Below are positions 36,763-44,248 of a stretch of DNA of 64,000 nucleotides, piece by piece. The translations under genes were made by a program, and so were the position numbers. Source of the stretch: Kapaibacterium sp044224925 (lineage in GTDB: Bacteria > Bacteroidota > Ignavibacteria > Kapaibacteriales > Kapaibacteriaceae); NCBI GenBank assembly GCA_044224925.1, contig JBGAJM010000006.1, positions 124,001-188,000 on the forward strand, written 5' to 3'. The notes under the pieces are model-generated. The model was not told the origin of the DNA, ran no database searches, and saw nothing but the letters and a program-made list of their open reading frames with translations. The stretch's first letter is position 1, and the number at the start of each line of letters is the position of its first letter.

Positions 36763-39138
36763 TCAGAACGTGTAGCGGAATGTCGGCACGGGAAAGAAGC
36801 CCTGCTGATACTGCGTGACCACCGTGCCGGTACGTTGGTCGTATTGCTGACTGAAGACGTTCTTGTGATTGGTAACGTTCTGCAGATCGATGGCGAACTC
36901 CATCGTCGACGCGCCGAGTTCTATACGGTAGGACAGCTTCACATCGAATCGCAGATACGCGCTCTGTCGCTGTGAGTAGGCATTGGCATTATCATAGATG
37001 GCATAGCCGGCTTCTTGCGAGGCGGCAAGGTCGATGGGCGTGAGATACCGTCCACCCGTCGTACTGAACTTGATGTTGGCAGCGAACACCCCACGTTCGC
37101 TCACACGGAATTCCTTGCCGACGAGCGCATTCACCACATAGTTGGTATTGTAGGCCGTGTTGCGTTCCACACCATCGCTGCCCTTGTAGCGCGAGTCGAA
37201 GAGCGAGCTCGTGAGCAGGAAGTAGAAGCCATTGCGGAAGAAGTGCTCGAGCGTGAGCTCAACGCCAACGTTATGTCCGGACCCGCTGTTCACAAGATCG
37301 GCCTTGTTCGTCGGACCAAAGTCCGAGCCCGTGTTCACAGCGCTATAGGTCGACGCCATGCGCTCCACCGGAATGTCGAACAGCGATTGGTAGTATCCTT
37401 CCAAGCGCAACCGAATATCGTCGCTCATGAACCAGTCATATCCGAGCACGGCATGATGGCTCTTGGTGAAGCCGAGATCTCTGTTCGTGAACGTCACGCT
37501 TCCGTCCGCCTGTTCGGTCTGCACATTGTAGACATACACATTCTGTGCTTGTGAGTGCAGGCCATAGCCAACGTTGATCGACATCGTTGGCGAGAGCGAG
37601 GCCGTGATCCCCACGCGTGGTTCCACGGCCAAGGCATTGCCGTAGGTATAGTGTTGGGCGTGCAGTCCGCCATTCACCGTAAGATCTTCGGTGAGTCGCA
37701 TCTTGAGTTGGGCATACACCTGCGACAGCGTGGCGTTGTCCTTGATGTCGACGTACACGCGTTCAGACGGCGTGCCGATGTTATCGCGGTTGTACAGATC
37801 GAATGTGGATCGATCGACGATGAAGCCGGCCGTCAACGACGTGCGTGCATCGAACTTGTGTCGGATGTTCGAGAGAGCGGTGAGCTTCACCGTCGTGAAG
37901 TTCGCCTCCTGGTCCGGCAACACTGCACGCGTGACCGGTGCAAGACTGTCACCGATATAGTCTTCCTTGGTGGCCGAAGCACCGATCATGGCTTTGAAGA
38001 ACGTGTTCTCACCCAGCACATCGTCGTACGACAGTCCGGTCCACCCCGTCTTGTACTTCGCATACTGATTGCGATTCTGCTGTCCATAGAGATCCGTCTT
38101 CGTCGTATCCATCTCCGTCCCCAACAGATCCACCGAGCTTGCACCACCGGTTCCCAACCAGGTGAGCGTTCCATGCTCACCGATCTTCGTCTTCAACTTG
38201 AAGTTGAGATCCTGATAATCGGGCACGGCATTTCCCGTTCCGAAGTTGATGCCGAGTGTTTTGAACACGCCGAGCGTGGAGTATCGATAGTTGACGAGGA
38301 AAGAGCTTCCCTCCCACATCGGTCCTTCTGCCCCGCCCTCAAAGCCATTGAAGCCAATTTGACCGAGGAACTCGTACTTCTCGGAGTTCCCGTCGCGCAT
38401 ACGCAGGTCGAACGCGCCGCTGATGGCATTACCGTACATGGATGGGAAGGCACTTGTCATGAAGTCCGATTTGTCGAGCACGTTGTTGTTCAGCATGCTC
38501 ACAGGTCCGCCCGTACTGGACAGCGATCCGAAGTGATTCGGATTCGGAATGTTCATGCCTTCGAGTTGCCACAGCATGCCCGACGGAGAATTGCCGCGCA
38601 CCACAATGTCGTTGCGTGCATCGTTCGCGCCCACCACTCCCGCAAAGTTCTGCGCCATCCGCGACGGATCGCCAAGAGCACCGGCATATCGTTTGGTGTC
38701 TTCGAGATTGAAGGCTCGCGCACTCACCGTAGTGAACTCGTTGTTCGTGATGGCATCGTCGTTTGAGCGATCGTAGACGACGGCCACTTCGCCCGTGGAC
38801 GAATACCGCTCGGTGAGTTGCACGTTGAGCACCACTTCCTTACCGGCGGTCACGAGAAGATTGTCGTTGATGTATGGTTCGTAGCCAATGGCCGTGATCC
38901 GCAGAACACGTCGACCCAACCGAACATTCTTGATCTTGAACGATCCCGTCTTATCGGTGATCGCCCCTTGCGTTGCCTTCTCGCCCTCCATCACGGCAAC
39001 CGTCACACCCGGCAACGGTGCATTCGAAACGGCATCCAGCACGGTTCCCCGAACCGTCTGCGAGCGAGTGGTGGTGCTATCTTGAGCTTGTAAGAGAAAC
39101 GGAATTAGAACGCAGAGTGTAACAGCAATGTACTTCAT
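36763..39138 (-). CDS. TonB-dependent outer-membrane receptor
   Basis: A 791-residue receptor. Signal peptide KYIAVTLCVLIPFLLQAQ; carboxypeptidase-regulatory-like beta-sandwich at about 28-115 (VRGTVLDAVSNAPLPGVTV, GSFKIKNVRLGRRVLRI); plug domain at about 120-260 (NDIVVRGNSPSGMLWQLEG, MYGNAISGAFDLRMRDG); 22-strand barrel to the C-terminal VPTFRYTF, ending in Phe. This domain order is typical of Bacteroidota receptors. No SusD partner is next to it, so uptake of glycans is not indicated; the ligand is unknown. It borders the accessory region. Confidence 0.92.
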   Translation of the reverse strand: MKYIAVTLCVLIPFLLQAQDSTTTRSQTVRGTVLDAVSNAPLPGVTVAVMEGEKATQGAITDKTGSFKIKNVRLGRRVLRITAIGYEPYINDNLLVTAGKEVVLNVQLTERYSSTGEVAVVYDRSNDDAITNNEFTTVSARAFNLEDTKRYAGALGDPSRMAQNFAGVVGANDARNDIVVRGNSPSGMLWQLEGMNIPNPNHFGSLSSTGGPVSMLNNNVLDKSDFMTSAFPSMYGNAISGAFDLRMRDGNSEKYEFLGQIGFNGFEGGAEGPMWEGSSFLVNYRYSTLGVFKTLGINFGTGNAVPDYQDLNFKLKTKIGEHGTLTWLGTGGASSVDLLGTEMDTTKTDLYGQQNRNQYAKYKTGWTGLSYDDVLGENTFFKAMIGASATKEDYIGDSLAPVTRAVLPDQEANFTTVKLTALSNIRHKFDARTSLTAGFIVDRSTFDLYNRDNIGTPSERVYVDIKDNATLSQVYAQLKMRLTEDLTVNGGLHAQHYTYGNALAVEPRVGITASLSPTMSINVGYGLHSQAQNVYVYNVQTEQADGSVTFTNRDLGFTKSHHAVLGYDWFMSDDIRLRLEGYYQSLFDIPVERMASTYSAVNTGSDFGPTNKADLVNSGSGHNVGVELTLEHFFRNGFYFLLTSSLFDSRYKGSDGVERNTAYNTNYVVNALVGKEFRVSERGVFAANIKFSTTGGRYLTPIDLAASQEAGYAIYDNANAYSQRQSAYLRFDVKLSYRIELGASTMEFAIDLQNVTNHKNVFSQQYDQRTGTVVTQYQQGFFPVPTFRYTF

Positions 39139-39435
39139 ACATGATTCGAGGTATGTTCAAAGAGGTGCCCACGTACGACCTGCTCAGGGAAAGGTTGCAG
39201 GGAGGGAAGGCCTGACCGCACCGATGGCTTCTCACAGACACTAACACAAAGGCCAATGTTACTTGTTGGCAAACACTATTTTCTGGATTCTGGCTGAACT
39301 CAGAATTGGACGTTTCAGACACAGTACTTTTGATTCAGGCTTATGGAAAACGTACAAGTGTACTGCTTCAGCCTCGTGATACTTCAACTAAGAAATGGAC
39401 ACTCCCTCTTTTCTAGAGCAATACGTAGAAATTGC
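39139..39435. other. Left edge of the accessory region, no gene seen
   Basis: About 300 bp of AT-rich DNA between the TonB receptor start and the A' promoter. I see no convincing reading frame, tRNA or repeat. Base composition shifts toward A+T here, marking the beginning of the accessory region. Confidence 0.6.
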
Positions 39436-39466
39436 TTGACAATCCATTTTCAGGACACTATGTTTG
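39436..39466 (+). promoter_or_regulatory. Promoter of the outer A'-P'-O' cassette
   Basis: TTGACA at 39436-39441, a 17-bp spacer, then TATGTTTG at 39459-39466, which fits both a sigma-70 pair and the Bacteroidota TAnnTTTG element. The same promoter, with the same spacing, precedes the other A gene at 52311-52281 on the minus strand, and the conserved block begins just upstream of it. Confidence 0.75.
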
Positions 39467-39517
39467 AGACGTTCTTGTGCAAAACAACGTATTCACAAAT
39501 TGTTTCGAGGGGTTGAA

Positions 39518-40123
39518 ATGGGTTGTGGTTGCAATACTCGCCAAGTAGTACGCAGTTGGAACGATTACCTTTGCCAAGTCCCAACTGATCCGCGTGAATT
39601 GATCGCGCTGGTCGGTATAGGTGGTGTAGCTGGGAAGTGGTACTTGAGCTCAGACTATAACAAACCTGCTGGAAGCTCGGTTTGGATCAATACTCCAATC
39701 GCATACTCAGGAAACTCTGTTCTTACGACGAACGCTTCGGACGAACAGCAACAGGTGTTCGATGCTGCGTCATGGAATTTCGAGAACACTTCTGTAAATG
39801 TCTTGGCAACAACAGCACCTCCATTGCGGAAGACCATTTTTCTGCGTGCTGGAATTGGCTGGACGAATTCAATTCCTCTCGCAGTAGGCGCATCGCCACT
39901 ATTCACTGAGTTTCAACTCAGTTTGCTTGACAATGCAGCAACGAGAGGTGACGCCCAAGGTACAATCCCCGTATTCCGTTGGGCAGGCGGCTCATATTCA
40001 GGAGCTCAGACACTCTCTATCGTTCTGAAAACTCCTGGAAGATACTCACTTGGACTCATGGGTATCAACAACAATTCAACTCCAGACTACTCGATGTTTG
40101 AGTTGGATATTGTTGCAATGTGA
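39518..40123 (+). CDS. A' protein: conserved 201-aa protein of unknown function (outer cassette)
   Basis: A 201-residue protein with no family I recognise. The start at 39518 has GAGGGG five bases upstream. It begins MGCGCNTRQVVRSWNDYLCQ with three N-terminal Cys, has no signal peptide, and the rest looks like a beta-sandwich rich in Ser, Asn and Gly (KTIFLRAGIGWTNSIPLAV, SYSGAQTLSIVLKTPGRYSL). It is 23 bp upstream of P'. The copy inside the transposon differs at only about five residues (T/S, T/S, A/S, L/M, M/L), while nearly half of the compared codons differ silently, so the protein is under strong purifying selection. Confidence 0.8.
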   Translation: MGCGCNTRQVVRSWNDYLCQVPTDPRELIALVGIGGVAGKWYLSSDYNKPAGSSVWINTPIAYSGNSVLTTNASDEQQQVFDAASWNFENTSVNVLATTAPPLRKTIFLRAGIGWTNSIPLAVGASPLFTEFQLSLLDNAATRGDAQGTIPVFRWAGGSYSGAQTLSIVLKTPGRYSLGLMGINNNSTPDYSMFELDIVAM

Positions 40124-40146
40124 TCTAAACTCATTTGGAATGAATC

Positions 40147-40375
40147 ATGCTTGAACCTCGAACATTCTTCATTAGAACGCAGAAAGAACAAGTTGAGCAA
40201 TCCGTGAGTAATGTATTAGTTGCTCGGCAAACTCCGTCACGAAATTTGTTCGATCGCGAAGCAACGACACCCAAAGTACTGCTTCGTATTGACACAGGGC
40301 TTGATGTCGTTACTGCGCTAATGGATAGCGACTTTCAAATTCGAATTGTGACAGATTTGGCGGCCAATCCAATTT
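40147..40375 (+). pseudogene. P' gene, 5' part, cut by the transposon
   Basis: The first 76 codons and one base of a P-type gene. It begins MLEPRTFFIRTQ, comparable to MILQPRIAPF of the inner P protein, and ends LVTDLAANPI-like 'TDLAANPI' at the target duplication. Beyond 40375 the frame runs into the transposon end and stops at 40437 after 20 foreign residues. Joining base 40375 to base 52513 restores the frame, completing a Leu codon and continuing MTAVLREGG. The restored protein would be 343 residues with the motif order of P. In its present state the encoded piece lacks the whole phospholipase-like domain. Confidence 0.85.
40368..40375. repeat. Left copy of the 8-bp target duplication (TCCAATTT)
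   Basis: TCCAATTT directly precedes the transposon end CCGAACTG. The identical octamer follows the other end at 52505-52512. Confidence 0.92.
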
Positions 40376-40507
40376 CCGAACTGTTCCCTTTAGTAACTGC
40401 TTCCTCAATAGGCTCGTTCCTACGTAACTCCTTGTAGTAGTTCGGATTATGTAGCTCGCCCTACCTTCGTATCCTGAAGTCCGTCGGGAGCCGCTTGGAA
40501 TTGAACG
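40376..40507 (+). repeat. Left terminal inverted repeat, 132 bp
   Basis: Pairs with 52373-52504 on the opposite strand. The inner limit is the shared GAATTGAACG; sequences diverge immediately after it. The mismatches lie at about positions 24-26 and 38 of the repeat. Confidence 0.92.
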
Positions 40508-40660
40508 AACTCCGAGGTTTCATGGATCCATGAGGTATGAAGCGGCAATTTGTCATTGGTGATATGGCAGAATGGCAAGGCTGAGCTCTTCAATCTCAAT
40601 AAATCTGCCAAGAAGGCAGGTTTTCATTTGTGGCACGGGTATTGGGAAATGGTCCTCTTC

Positions 40661-40677
40661 AATGTGAAAGTCACATT
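40661..40677 (+). promoter_or_regulatory. Inverted repeat upstream of the DUF2188-HNH pair
   Basis: AATGTGA-AAG-TCACATT, perfect 7-bp arms with a 3-bp spacer, 31 bp before the DUF2188 start. It looks like an operator or a leader hairpin. A second perfect palindrome, CATGGATCCATG, is at 40521-40532. Confidence 0.5.
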
Positions 40678-40708
40678 GATTCTCAAACTCTTAACAAAGA
40701 GGTGCCTT

Positions 40709-40930
40709 ATGGTTCGCGCTGTTTACTATGTTTCACCCACCACTAACGGGTGGAAGGTCACGAAGGATGGTGTCCTGCTCAGTTCTCATTACACGAAAGA
40801 AGTAGCAGTAGAAACTGCGAAGACTAAGGCGAAGGCGAACAAACCTTCCCAAGTAATCGTACAGAAAAAAGACGGAACGTTCGAGACCGAATACACGTAT
40901 CAAAACGATCCGTATCCGCCACGAGGTTGA
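40709..40930 (+). CDS. DUF2188 family protein
   Basis: A 73-residue basic protein: MVRAVYYVSPTTNGWKVTKD, then an alternating KAKANKPSQVIVQKKDGTFETEYTY. The WKVTKDG and VVAK.GRIQ-like 'SQVIVQKKDGTF' pattern matches DUF2188, small proteins of unknown role. I use the ATG at 40709, which has AAAGAGG upstream; the frame extends further upstream but those residues are not conserved-looking. Its stop is 2 bp before the HNH start, so the two are translated together. Confidence 0.7.
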   Translation: MVRAVYYVSPTTNGWKVTKDGVLLSSHYTKEVAVETAKTKAKANKPSQVIVQKKDGTFETEYTYQNDPYPPRG

Positions 40931-40932
40931 TC

Positions 40933-41286
40933 ATGGGAAGCAAGTTCAAAGACCCAGAATTTCGTGCGAAAGTACATGCGAAGACCGACGGGAGGTGTCA
41001 CCTGTGTTGGCAAAAAGTGCGACACGACGTAAGTAATGATCACCCTTTGGCTATGGAAGTCGATCATTCGAAGCCGAGAGCCAAAGGTGGGTCAGACCAT
41101 AGCAACAACCTCCTTCCTGCATGCAAACGATGCAATCGTCAAAAGGGGTCTAGGTTTTCCACCGGACAGATGCGATCTAAATACGGTAATGACCGATTCA
41201 AAAGAGCTCAACAAGATTCTGGCTTGGGTTGGCTCTTAGTTGGCAGCACCGTGGCTGTTGTAGCGATTGTTCTTTCGAGAAAGTAA
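40933..41286 (+). CDS. HNH endonuclease with C-terminal membrane helix
   Basis: A 117-residue HNH nuclease. CHLCWQKV and CKRCNRQKG supply two CxxC zinc knuckles, and MEVDHSKPRAKGGSDHSNNL supplies the HNH catalytic core (Asp-His, Asn). The C-terminal 17 residues (WLLVGSTVAVVAIVLSRK) form a predicted transmembrane helix with a positive tail, unusual for an HNH enzyme and implying anchorage at the membrane. It follows the DUF2188 gene by 2 bp. A strong hairpin (41361-41388) ends the unit. A defence or DNA-entry role is conceivable but unproven. Confidence 0.82.
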   Translation: MGSKFKDPEFRAKVHAKTDGRCHLCWQKVRHDVSNDHPLAMEVDHSKPRAKGGSDHSNNLLPACKRCNRQKGSRFSTGQMRSKYGNDRFKRAQQDSGLGWLLVGSTVAVVAIVLSRK

Positions 41287-41360
41287 CTGGCCAAAGGGTA
41301 TTCAAACATTCACCACTCATTTTGCGAGGAGAAAAGTATAGCTCTTTGTTTCTAATTTCG

Positions 41361-41388
41361 AGAGCGAAGTACGACAGTACTTCGCTCT
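41361..41388 (+). terminator. Terminator after the DUF2188-HNH unit
   Basis: AGAGCGAAGTAC-GACA-GTACTTCGCTCT, a perfect 12-bp stem with a 4-base loop followed by AATTTTAATC. Confidence 0.8.
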
Positions 41389-41417
41389 AATTTTAATCAC
41401 TTTCGATCAGACTAATC

Positions 41418-41762
41418 ATGTACGAGATTGGACATTTTACTTACGAATTTGCCAGCGCACTGTCAGGATTATTGGGTGTCGAGATAACAATCGTTAACAA
41501 AACTCCATTTTCTCCAAGTGGTCTTACGCGGTTTCAAGGTCATCGCGATTGGTTTGACATAGACATCTATGAAGCGCACATCCCGCCTATAACATTGGAT
41601 GGTCAAACTGCTGTCGTTTACTGTAACAACAACGCTGGTGGCCCTACAACTGCAAACAAACTGAGAATACCTGAAACAGTCTTGAAGGGCGAAGGATTTG
41701 ACCAAAAGTATTTACGGTTTCACCTTTCCAATACAGCTTTCTTGTTCGACAATCTATCCTGA
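41418..41762 (+). CDS. Hypothetical protein (114 aa), transposon cargo
   Basis: A 114-residue protein, MYEIGHFTYEFASALSGLLG onward, with no motif I recognise. It has no signal peptide and a mixed alpha/beta composition (VEITIVNKTPFSPSGLTRF, DIDIYEAHIPPITLDGQTAV). AT-rich codon use (for example AUA for Ile) differs from the core genes. It is preceded by the 41361-41388 terminator, so it needs its own promoter, which I cannot point to. Confidence 0.55.
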   Translation: MYEIGHFTYEFASALSGLLGVEITIVNKTPFSPSGLTRFQGHRDWFDIDIYEAHIPPITLDGQTAVVYCNNNAGGPTTANKLRIPETVLKGEGFDQKYLRFHLSNTAFLFDNLS

Positions 41763-41892
41763 GGCGACAACGCCACAGGATATCGGCCTAGGGCCAAAGC
41801 ATTCTGTCAACAAAATAGTTTCCAGATTGCGCTGGCCAAATGAGCCTAGCGAGAAGGGTTGAGCAAAAGCCAGTTGACATCATACATGACTG

Positions 41893-42348
41893 TTATCCAC
41901 CTTCTTTATTGATCTCAAGCCTAGCTTTGTATTCTTCCCAAGTTTCCCCATTGATAGCGAATGCAACGGCGTCTTGCAAGTGGCTGATTCCCTTTGGATG
42001 ATCTGTTGTTGCGATATCAATGGCAACATCGCATTTAGGAATCGGCATCAGACATCTGTTTCCGTCAAACCACACAGTTTCGATTCTCTTGATTGGAATT
42101 CCTTGAAAGTAGATCGAGTATGACTGCACCGTCATCGGCGTTGTTTTGTCAGTACTCGATTCCCTGAGCCATGGCCAATGATTTCCTGTTGCAGAGTCCT
42201 CGGGTTCTCTCAATGCATCACTTTCAAAAGTCAACCCAATTGTTAGCCTAGGGTCAGAGGGACAAACATACTTCCCTTCGTGGATTACAGGCCATTGCTC
42301 CCGATGAGAGCAAATGAAAGTGAGTAGGTCCGAAATAGATGACGGCAT
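41893..42348 (-). CDS. Hypothetical protein (151 aa), transposon cargo
   Basis: A 151-residue soluble protein, MPSSISDLLTFICSHREQWP onward, rich in acidic and aromatic residues, with no motif I recognise and no signal peptide. It lies 83 bp downstream of the HARE-like regulator gene on the same strand and may be co-transcribed with it. Codon use is like the rest of the accessory region. Confidence 0.55.
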   Translation of the reverse strand: MPSSISDLLTFICSHREQWPVIHEGKYVCPSDPRLTIGLTFESDALREPEDSATGNHWPWLRESSTDKTTPMTVQSYSIYFQGIPIKRIETVWFDGNRCLMPIPKCDVAIDIATTDHPKGISHLQDAVAFAINGETWEEYKARLEINKEGG

Positions 42349-42431
42349 GATAGCACTCCAAAGGTTGAATTGTACAAATGTAAAAGAATGACGATGGACG
42401 GGAAAGCAACGATGATTGCCACCAAGGATAA

Positions 42432-43079
42432 CTACTCTCCTTCAGAATACATGTTGTCACCGTCCTCTTGCTCGTCAACAAACTCAGGCTCATCTTCCAA
42501 AATGAGGTTGTCTTGTTCCGGATCGGACTCAGAATCAGTTTGTTCGTCGGATGTTGCGCCAACATCTGTTGATTCTTCCTCTTCTGGGACACGGCTTGTT
42601 TTCTTGCCTTTGTCAATTCTTTTCTTCATCTCAGGATAAAAGGACACAAGACCATAGATAGCACCAACTGCATCTTCCGAGGGAATACGCACGAAGTCCG
42701 TAGTATTCTTAGAAAGCGAGATTGATAGTGCTCGAAGACGGAGTTCACCCTTGACCCCATCAAATCGATATCCACCCTTTGTTAGTAGGTCAAAGATGTC
42801 TTGAACAGGCATTGCCTTACCCTTTGCCTTCAGGATTTCTTTGACCGCTGTAGCCAAACCTTTCCCAAAAAACTGGTCTGGGGCAATACTATCCGTTCCA
42901 CGCATCTCCACCCCTTCAATCGTATAAGGAGCCTTCTGCCCCTCAAACTCATGCAACTGGTTGATCATCTTCTTGATTTCATTGACTTGACTCATTGCCA
43001 TCTCTAGCTTCTTCTCCAGAGCGTCGATTGCCTGCTTCATTTCTGGTGTCATTATCAACCTCATCTGCGATGTGGACAA
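42432..43079 (-). CDS. Coiled-coil winged-helix protein, HARE-HTH-like
   Basis: A 215-residue protein in three parts: an N-terminal coiled coil (about 8-50, AIDALEKKLEMAMSQVNEIK), a winged-helix domain at about 75-150 (TAVKEILKAKGKAMPVQDIF, LLTKGGYRFDGVKGELRLRA, NTTDFVRIPSEDAVG) resembling HARE-HTH/ASXL-type domains that occur in restriction and regulatory proteins, and a very acidic C-terminal tail (about 170-215). DNA binding and dimerisation are inferred. It may regulate the transposon cargo or act with the neighbouring hypothetical protein. Confidence 0.6.
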   Translation of the reverse strand: MSTSQMRLIMTPEMKQAIDALEKKLEMAMSQVNEIKKMINQLHEFEGQKAPYTIEGVEMRGTDSIAPDQFFGKGLATAVKEILKAKGKAMPVQDIFDLLTKGGYRFDGVKGELRLRALSISLSKNTTDFVRIPSEDAVGAIYGLVSFYPEMKKRIDKGKKTSRVPEEEESTDVGATSDEQTDSESDPEQDNLILEDEPEFVDEQEDGDNMYSEGE

Positions 43080-43307
43080 GTTTTCCTTGACACAATATAT
43101 GAAATGGTTTTGCTCTTGTCAATACTATTTATTTGAGATGCGTAAGAATCAAAGGATGTTAAGGCTATTATTAATAGGTGTTTAGTGCGCTATTGCCAAC
43201 GGTAACAAACGCCTTCTGTTTGGACGACAAAGTGTCGCGACAAATGTGGCCGATCTGACTCGCGGTAAGCGTCAGAAAAATAAATGGCGGCTTCTTCTGA
43301 TATCGCC
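43080..43307. other. Gene-free stretch upstream of the tRNA promoter
   Basis: AT-rich spacer between the divergently transcribed HARE-like gene and the tRNA promoter. I see no convincing coding frame or repeat in it. Confidence 0.5.
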
Positions 43308-43336
43308 TTGCACATATCTCGTTGAGTTCGTATATT
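43308..43336 (+). promoter_or_regulatory. Promoter for the transposon tRNA
   Basis: TTGCAC at 43308-43313, 17-bp spacer, TATATT at 43331-43336. Transcription from it would begin about 65 bases before the tRNA and include the 43360-43396 hairpin. Confidence 0.5.
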
Positions 43337-43359
43337 GCTAGAGATTGAGTGAAAACAAG

Positions 43360-43396
43360 GACACCCCACACGAAATCAGGTTTCGTTTGGGGTGTC
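43360..43396 (+). promoter_or_regulatory. Leader hairpin 13 bp upstream of the tRNA
   Basis: GACACCCCA pairs with TGGGGTGTC and, past one mismatch, ACGAAA pairs with TTTCGT around a TCAGG loop. There is no T-run after it, so it is more likely a processing or attenuation structure than a terminator. Confidence 0.6.
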
Positions 43397-43409
43397 ATAA
43401 ATACCAGAA

Positions 43410-43497
43410 GGAGGCGTGGCTGAACGGTTAAGGCAGCGGCCTTATAAGCCGTCGAGACCTGTGACGGGTTTTGTGGGTTCGAATCCCACCGCCTCCT
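43410..43497 (+). tRNA. Class II (long variable arm) tRNA with anticodon UAU
   Basis: The cloverleaf is complete: acceptor GGAGGCG/CGCCTCC (perfect 7 bp), U8-G9, D-arm with the GG pair, anticodon stem GCGGC/GCCGT, loop CTTATAA, a long variable arm of about 20 bases that can form a 5-bp stem, T-arm GTGGG-TTCGAAT-CCCAC, discriminator U73. CCA is not encoded. By canonical loop numbering (U33, A37) the anticodon is UAU at 43443-43445, which reads the Ile codon AUA. A long variable arm belongs to Ser, Leu and Tyr tRNAs, not Ile, and the body and acceptor look Ser-like, though Ser tRNAs have G73. Identity is therefore unclear. Confidence 0.85.
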
Positions 43498-43540
43498 CTA
43501 GGTTTTTTGTTCGCGTTGCTGGTTCTGGCGCCAGCGCGGA

Positions 43541-43591
43541 GTTTGTGAACAGACGTTCCGGCACGGTTAAGTGCCATTTTCGTTCACAAAC
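43541..43591 (+). promoter_or_regulatory. Nested hairpin before the mini-peptide ribosome-binding site
   Basis: GTTTGTGAAC (43541-43550) pairs perfectly with GTTCACAAAC (43582-43591), enclosing a second hairpin GGCAC-GGTTAA-GTGCC (43560-43575). AGGAG begins 3 bases after the outer stem, so folding could modulate access to the ribosome-binding site. Confidence 0.6.
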
Positions 43592-43605
43592 CCAGGAGAT
43601 TACCC

Positions 43606-43692
43606 ATGAGTCGGGTTATCCTCGTTCGACGTGTTGTCGTGGTCAGAACTACCACGGTTGTCCGCGTCACAGTCAGAATAGTTCGCCGATAA
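43606..43692 (+). CDS. Putative 28-aa Arg/Val-rich peptide
   Basis: A 28-codon frame with AGGAG seven bases before the ATG. The peptide starts MSRVILVRRVVVVR and continues with alternating Val/Thr and Arg to a C-terminal RIVRR. It has eight Arg, no acidic residue, and an alternation that would give an amphipathic strand. It sits between a nested leader hairpin and a terminator (43736-43770), so it could be its own small transcription unit or lie on the tRNA transcript. A toxin-like, antimicrobial-like or leader peptide role is possible; a chance frame cannot be excluded. Confidence 0.4.
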   Translation: MSRVILVRRVVVVRTTTVVRVTVRIVRR

Positions 43693-43735
43693 GGCGTCCT
43701 ATTGCAATGGCTTAGTTCGAGCCAGTCTGTCCGCC

Positions 43736-43770
43736 AATCCCTCATTGAGTTACCAGCTCATTGGGGGATT
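43736..43770 (+). terminator. Terminator-like hairpin after the mini-peptide
   Basis: AATCCCTCATTGAG folds with CTCATTGGGGGATT (14 positions, one T-T mismatch and one G-U pair) around a 7-base loop, followed by TTCTGTT. A separate inverted repeat TACGTAGT-TAT-ACTACGTA follows at 43776-43794. Confidence 0.6.
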
Positions 43771-43938
43771 TCTGTTACGTAGTTATACTACGTAGTAGGG
43801 ACGAATTGAGTGCAAATATGTGAATATTGACAGCGCAAAGCAAGTGTAATTACAGACAAACTTGAATTGTCGTAGTCATAGGTAAGTATGACTACATATT
43901 TCATCTCGTGACGTTTGCTTTGATTAAGTGCTGTTTTG

Positions 43939-44085
43939 TTACATAACCTCTTCTGTGTTTCCATGTTTGGTTTCTGGTGCCACTGTCTTTCCTTCATGTT
44001 CCCGTATTTCTTCAAGCACTGCCTTCACAATTGTCTCAACTGGTGTTGCAGACTCGATCAACGTACGAATGTTATTGCTTTCCAT
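43939..44085 (-). CDS. Small conserved protein of the XRE module, copy 1
   Basis: A 48-residue protein (MESNNIRTLIESATPVETIV, then KAVLEEIREHEGKT) that matches the 49-residue protein at 49361-49510: the core pattern is M-E-x3-I-R-[TS]-L-[IV]-ESATPV-x2-IVKAVLEE. Both lie directly downstream of an XRE-type coding sequence. Here that upstream gene is only a remnant. The conserved core with a divergent tail suggests a real short protein, perhaps a partner of the regulator. Function unknown. Confidence 0.6.
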   Translation of the reverse strand: MESNNIRTLIESATPVETIVKAVLEEIREHEGKTVAPETKHGNTEEVM

Positions 44086-44101
44086 GTTCTCGTCCTTGGA
44101 G

Positions 44102-44248
44102 TTACTGTATCCCATTATAACTGGCAAGGAAGACACTTTGCCGTGCGGATAGCTCCTGTGTGTTCTTCCCCTTCGCAAACAGTACGAACGAATCAACCTT
44201 CAACGCCTTGCTGATCCGTTCCAAGTTTTTCTGGAACTGGCAGGTCAT
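44102..44248 (-). pseudogene. Decayed XRE regulator, C-terminal remnant
   Basis: The minus strand encodes LERISKALKVDSFVLFAKG, identical to the end of the intact XRE protein at 49067-49279, but everything upstream of that segment is unrelated and an in-frame stop lies shortly before. The reading frame also continues past the normal stop point into NTQELSAR. Similarity to the intact module continues downstream through the gap into the small protein gene, so a whole module was duplicated and then truncated. Confidence 0.8.

Noticed and set aside
43410..43497. Reading the tRNA as an ordinary Leu(UAA) or Ser tRNA by shifting the loop.
   Set aside because: The 5-bp anticodon stem GCGGC/GCCGT fixes a 7-base loop CTTATAA; shifting it breaks four pairs.
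43416..43715. A 99-codon plus-strand frame (MAERLRQRPYK) over the tRNA.
   Set aside because: It lies on the complete tRNA cloverleaf and the nested hairpin; no ribosome-binding site and no protein-like pattern.
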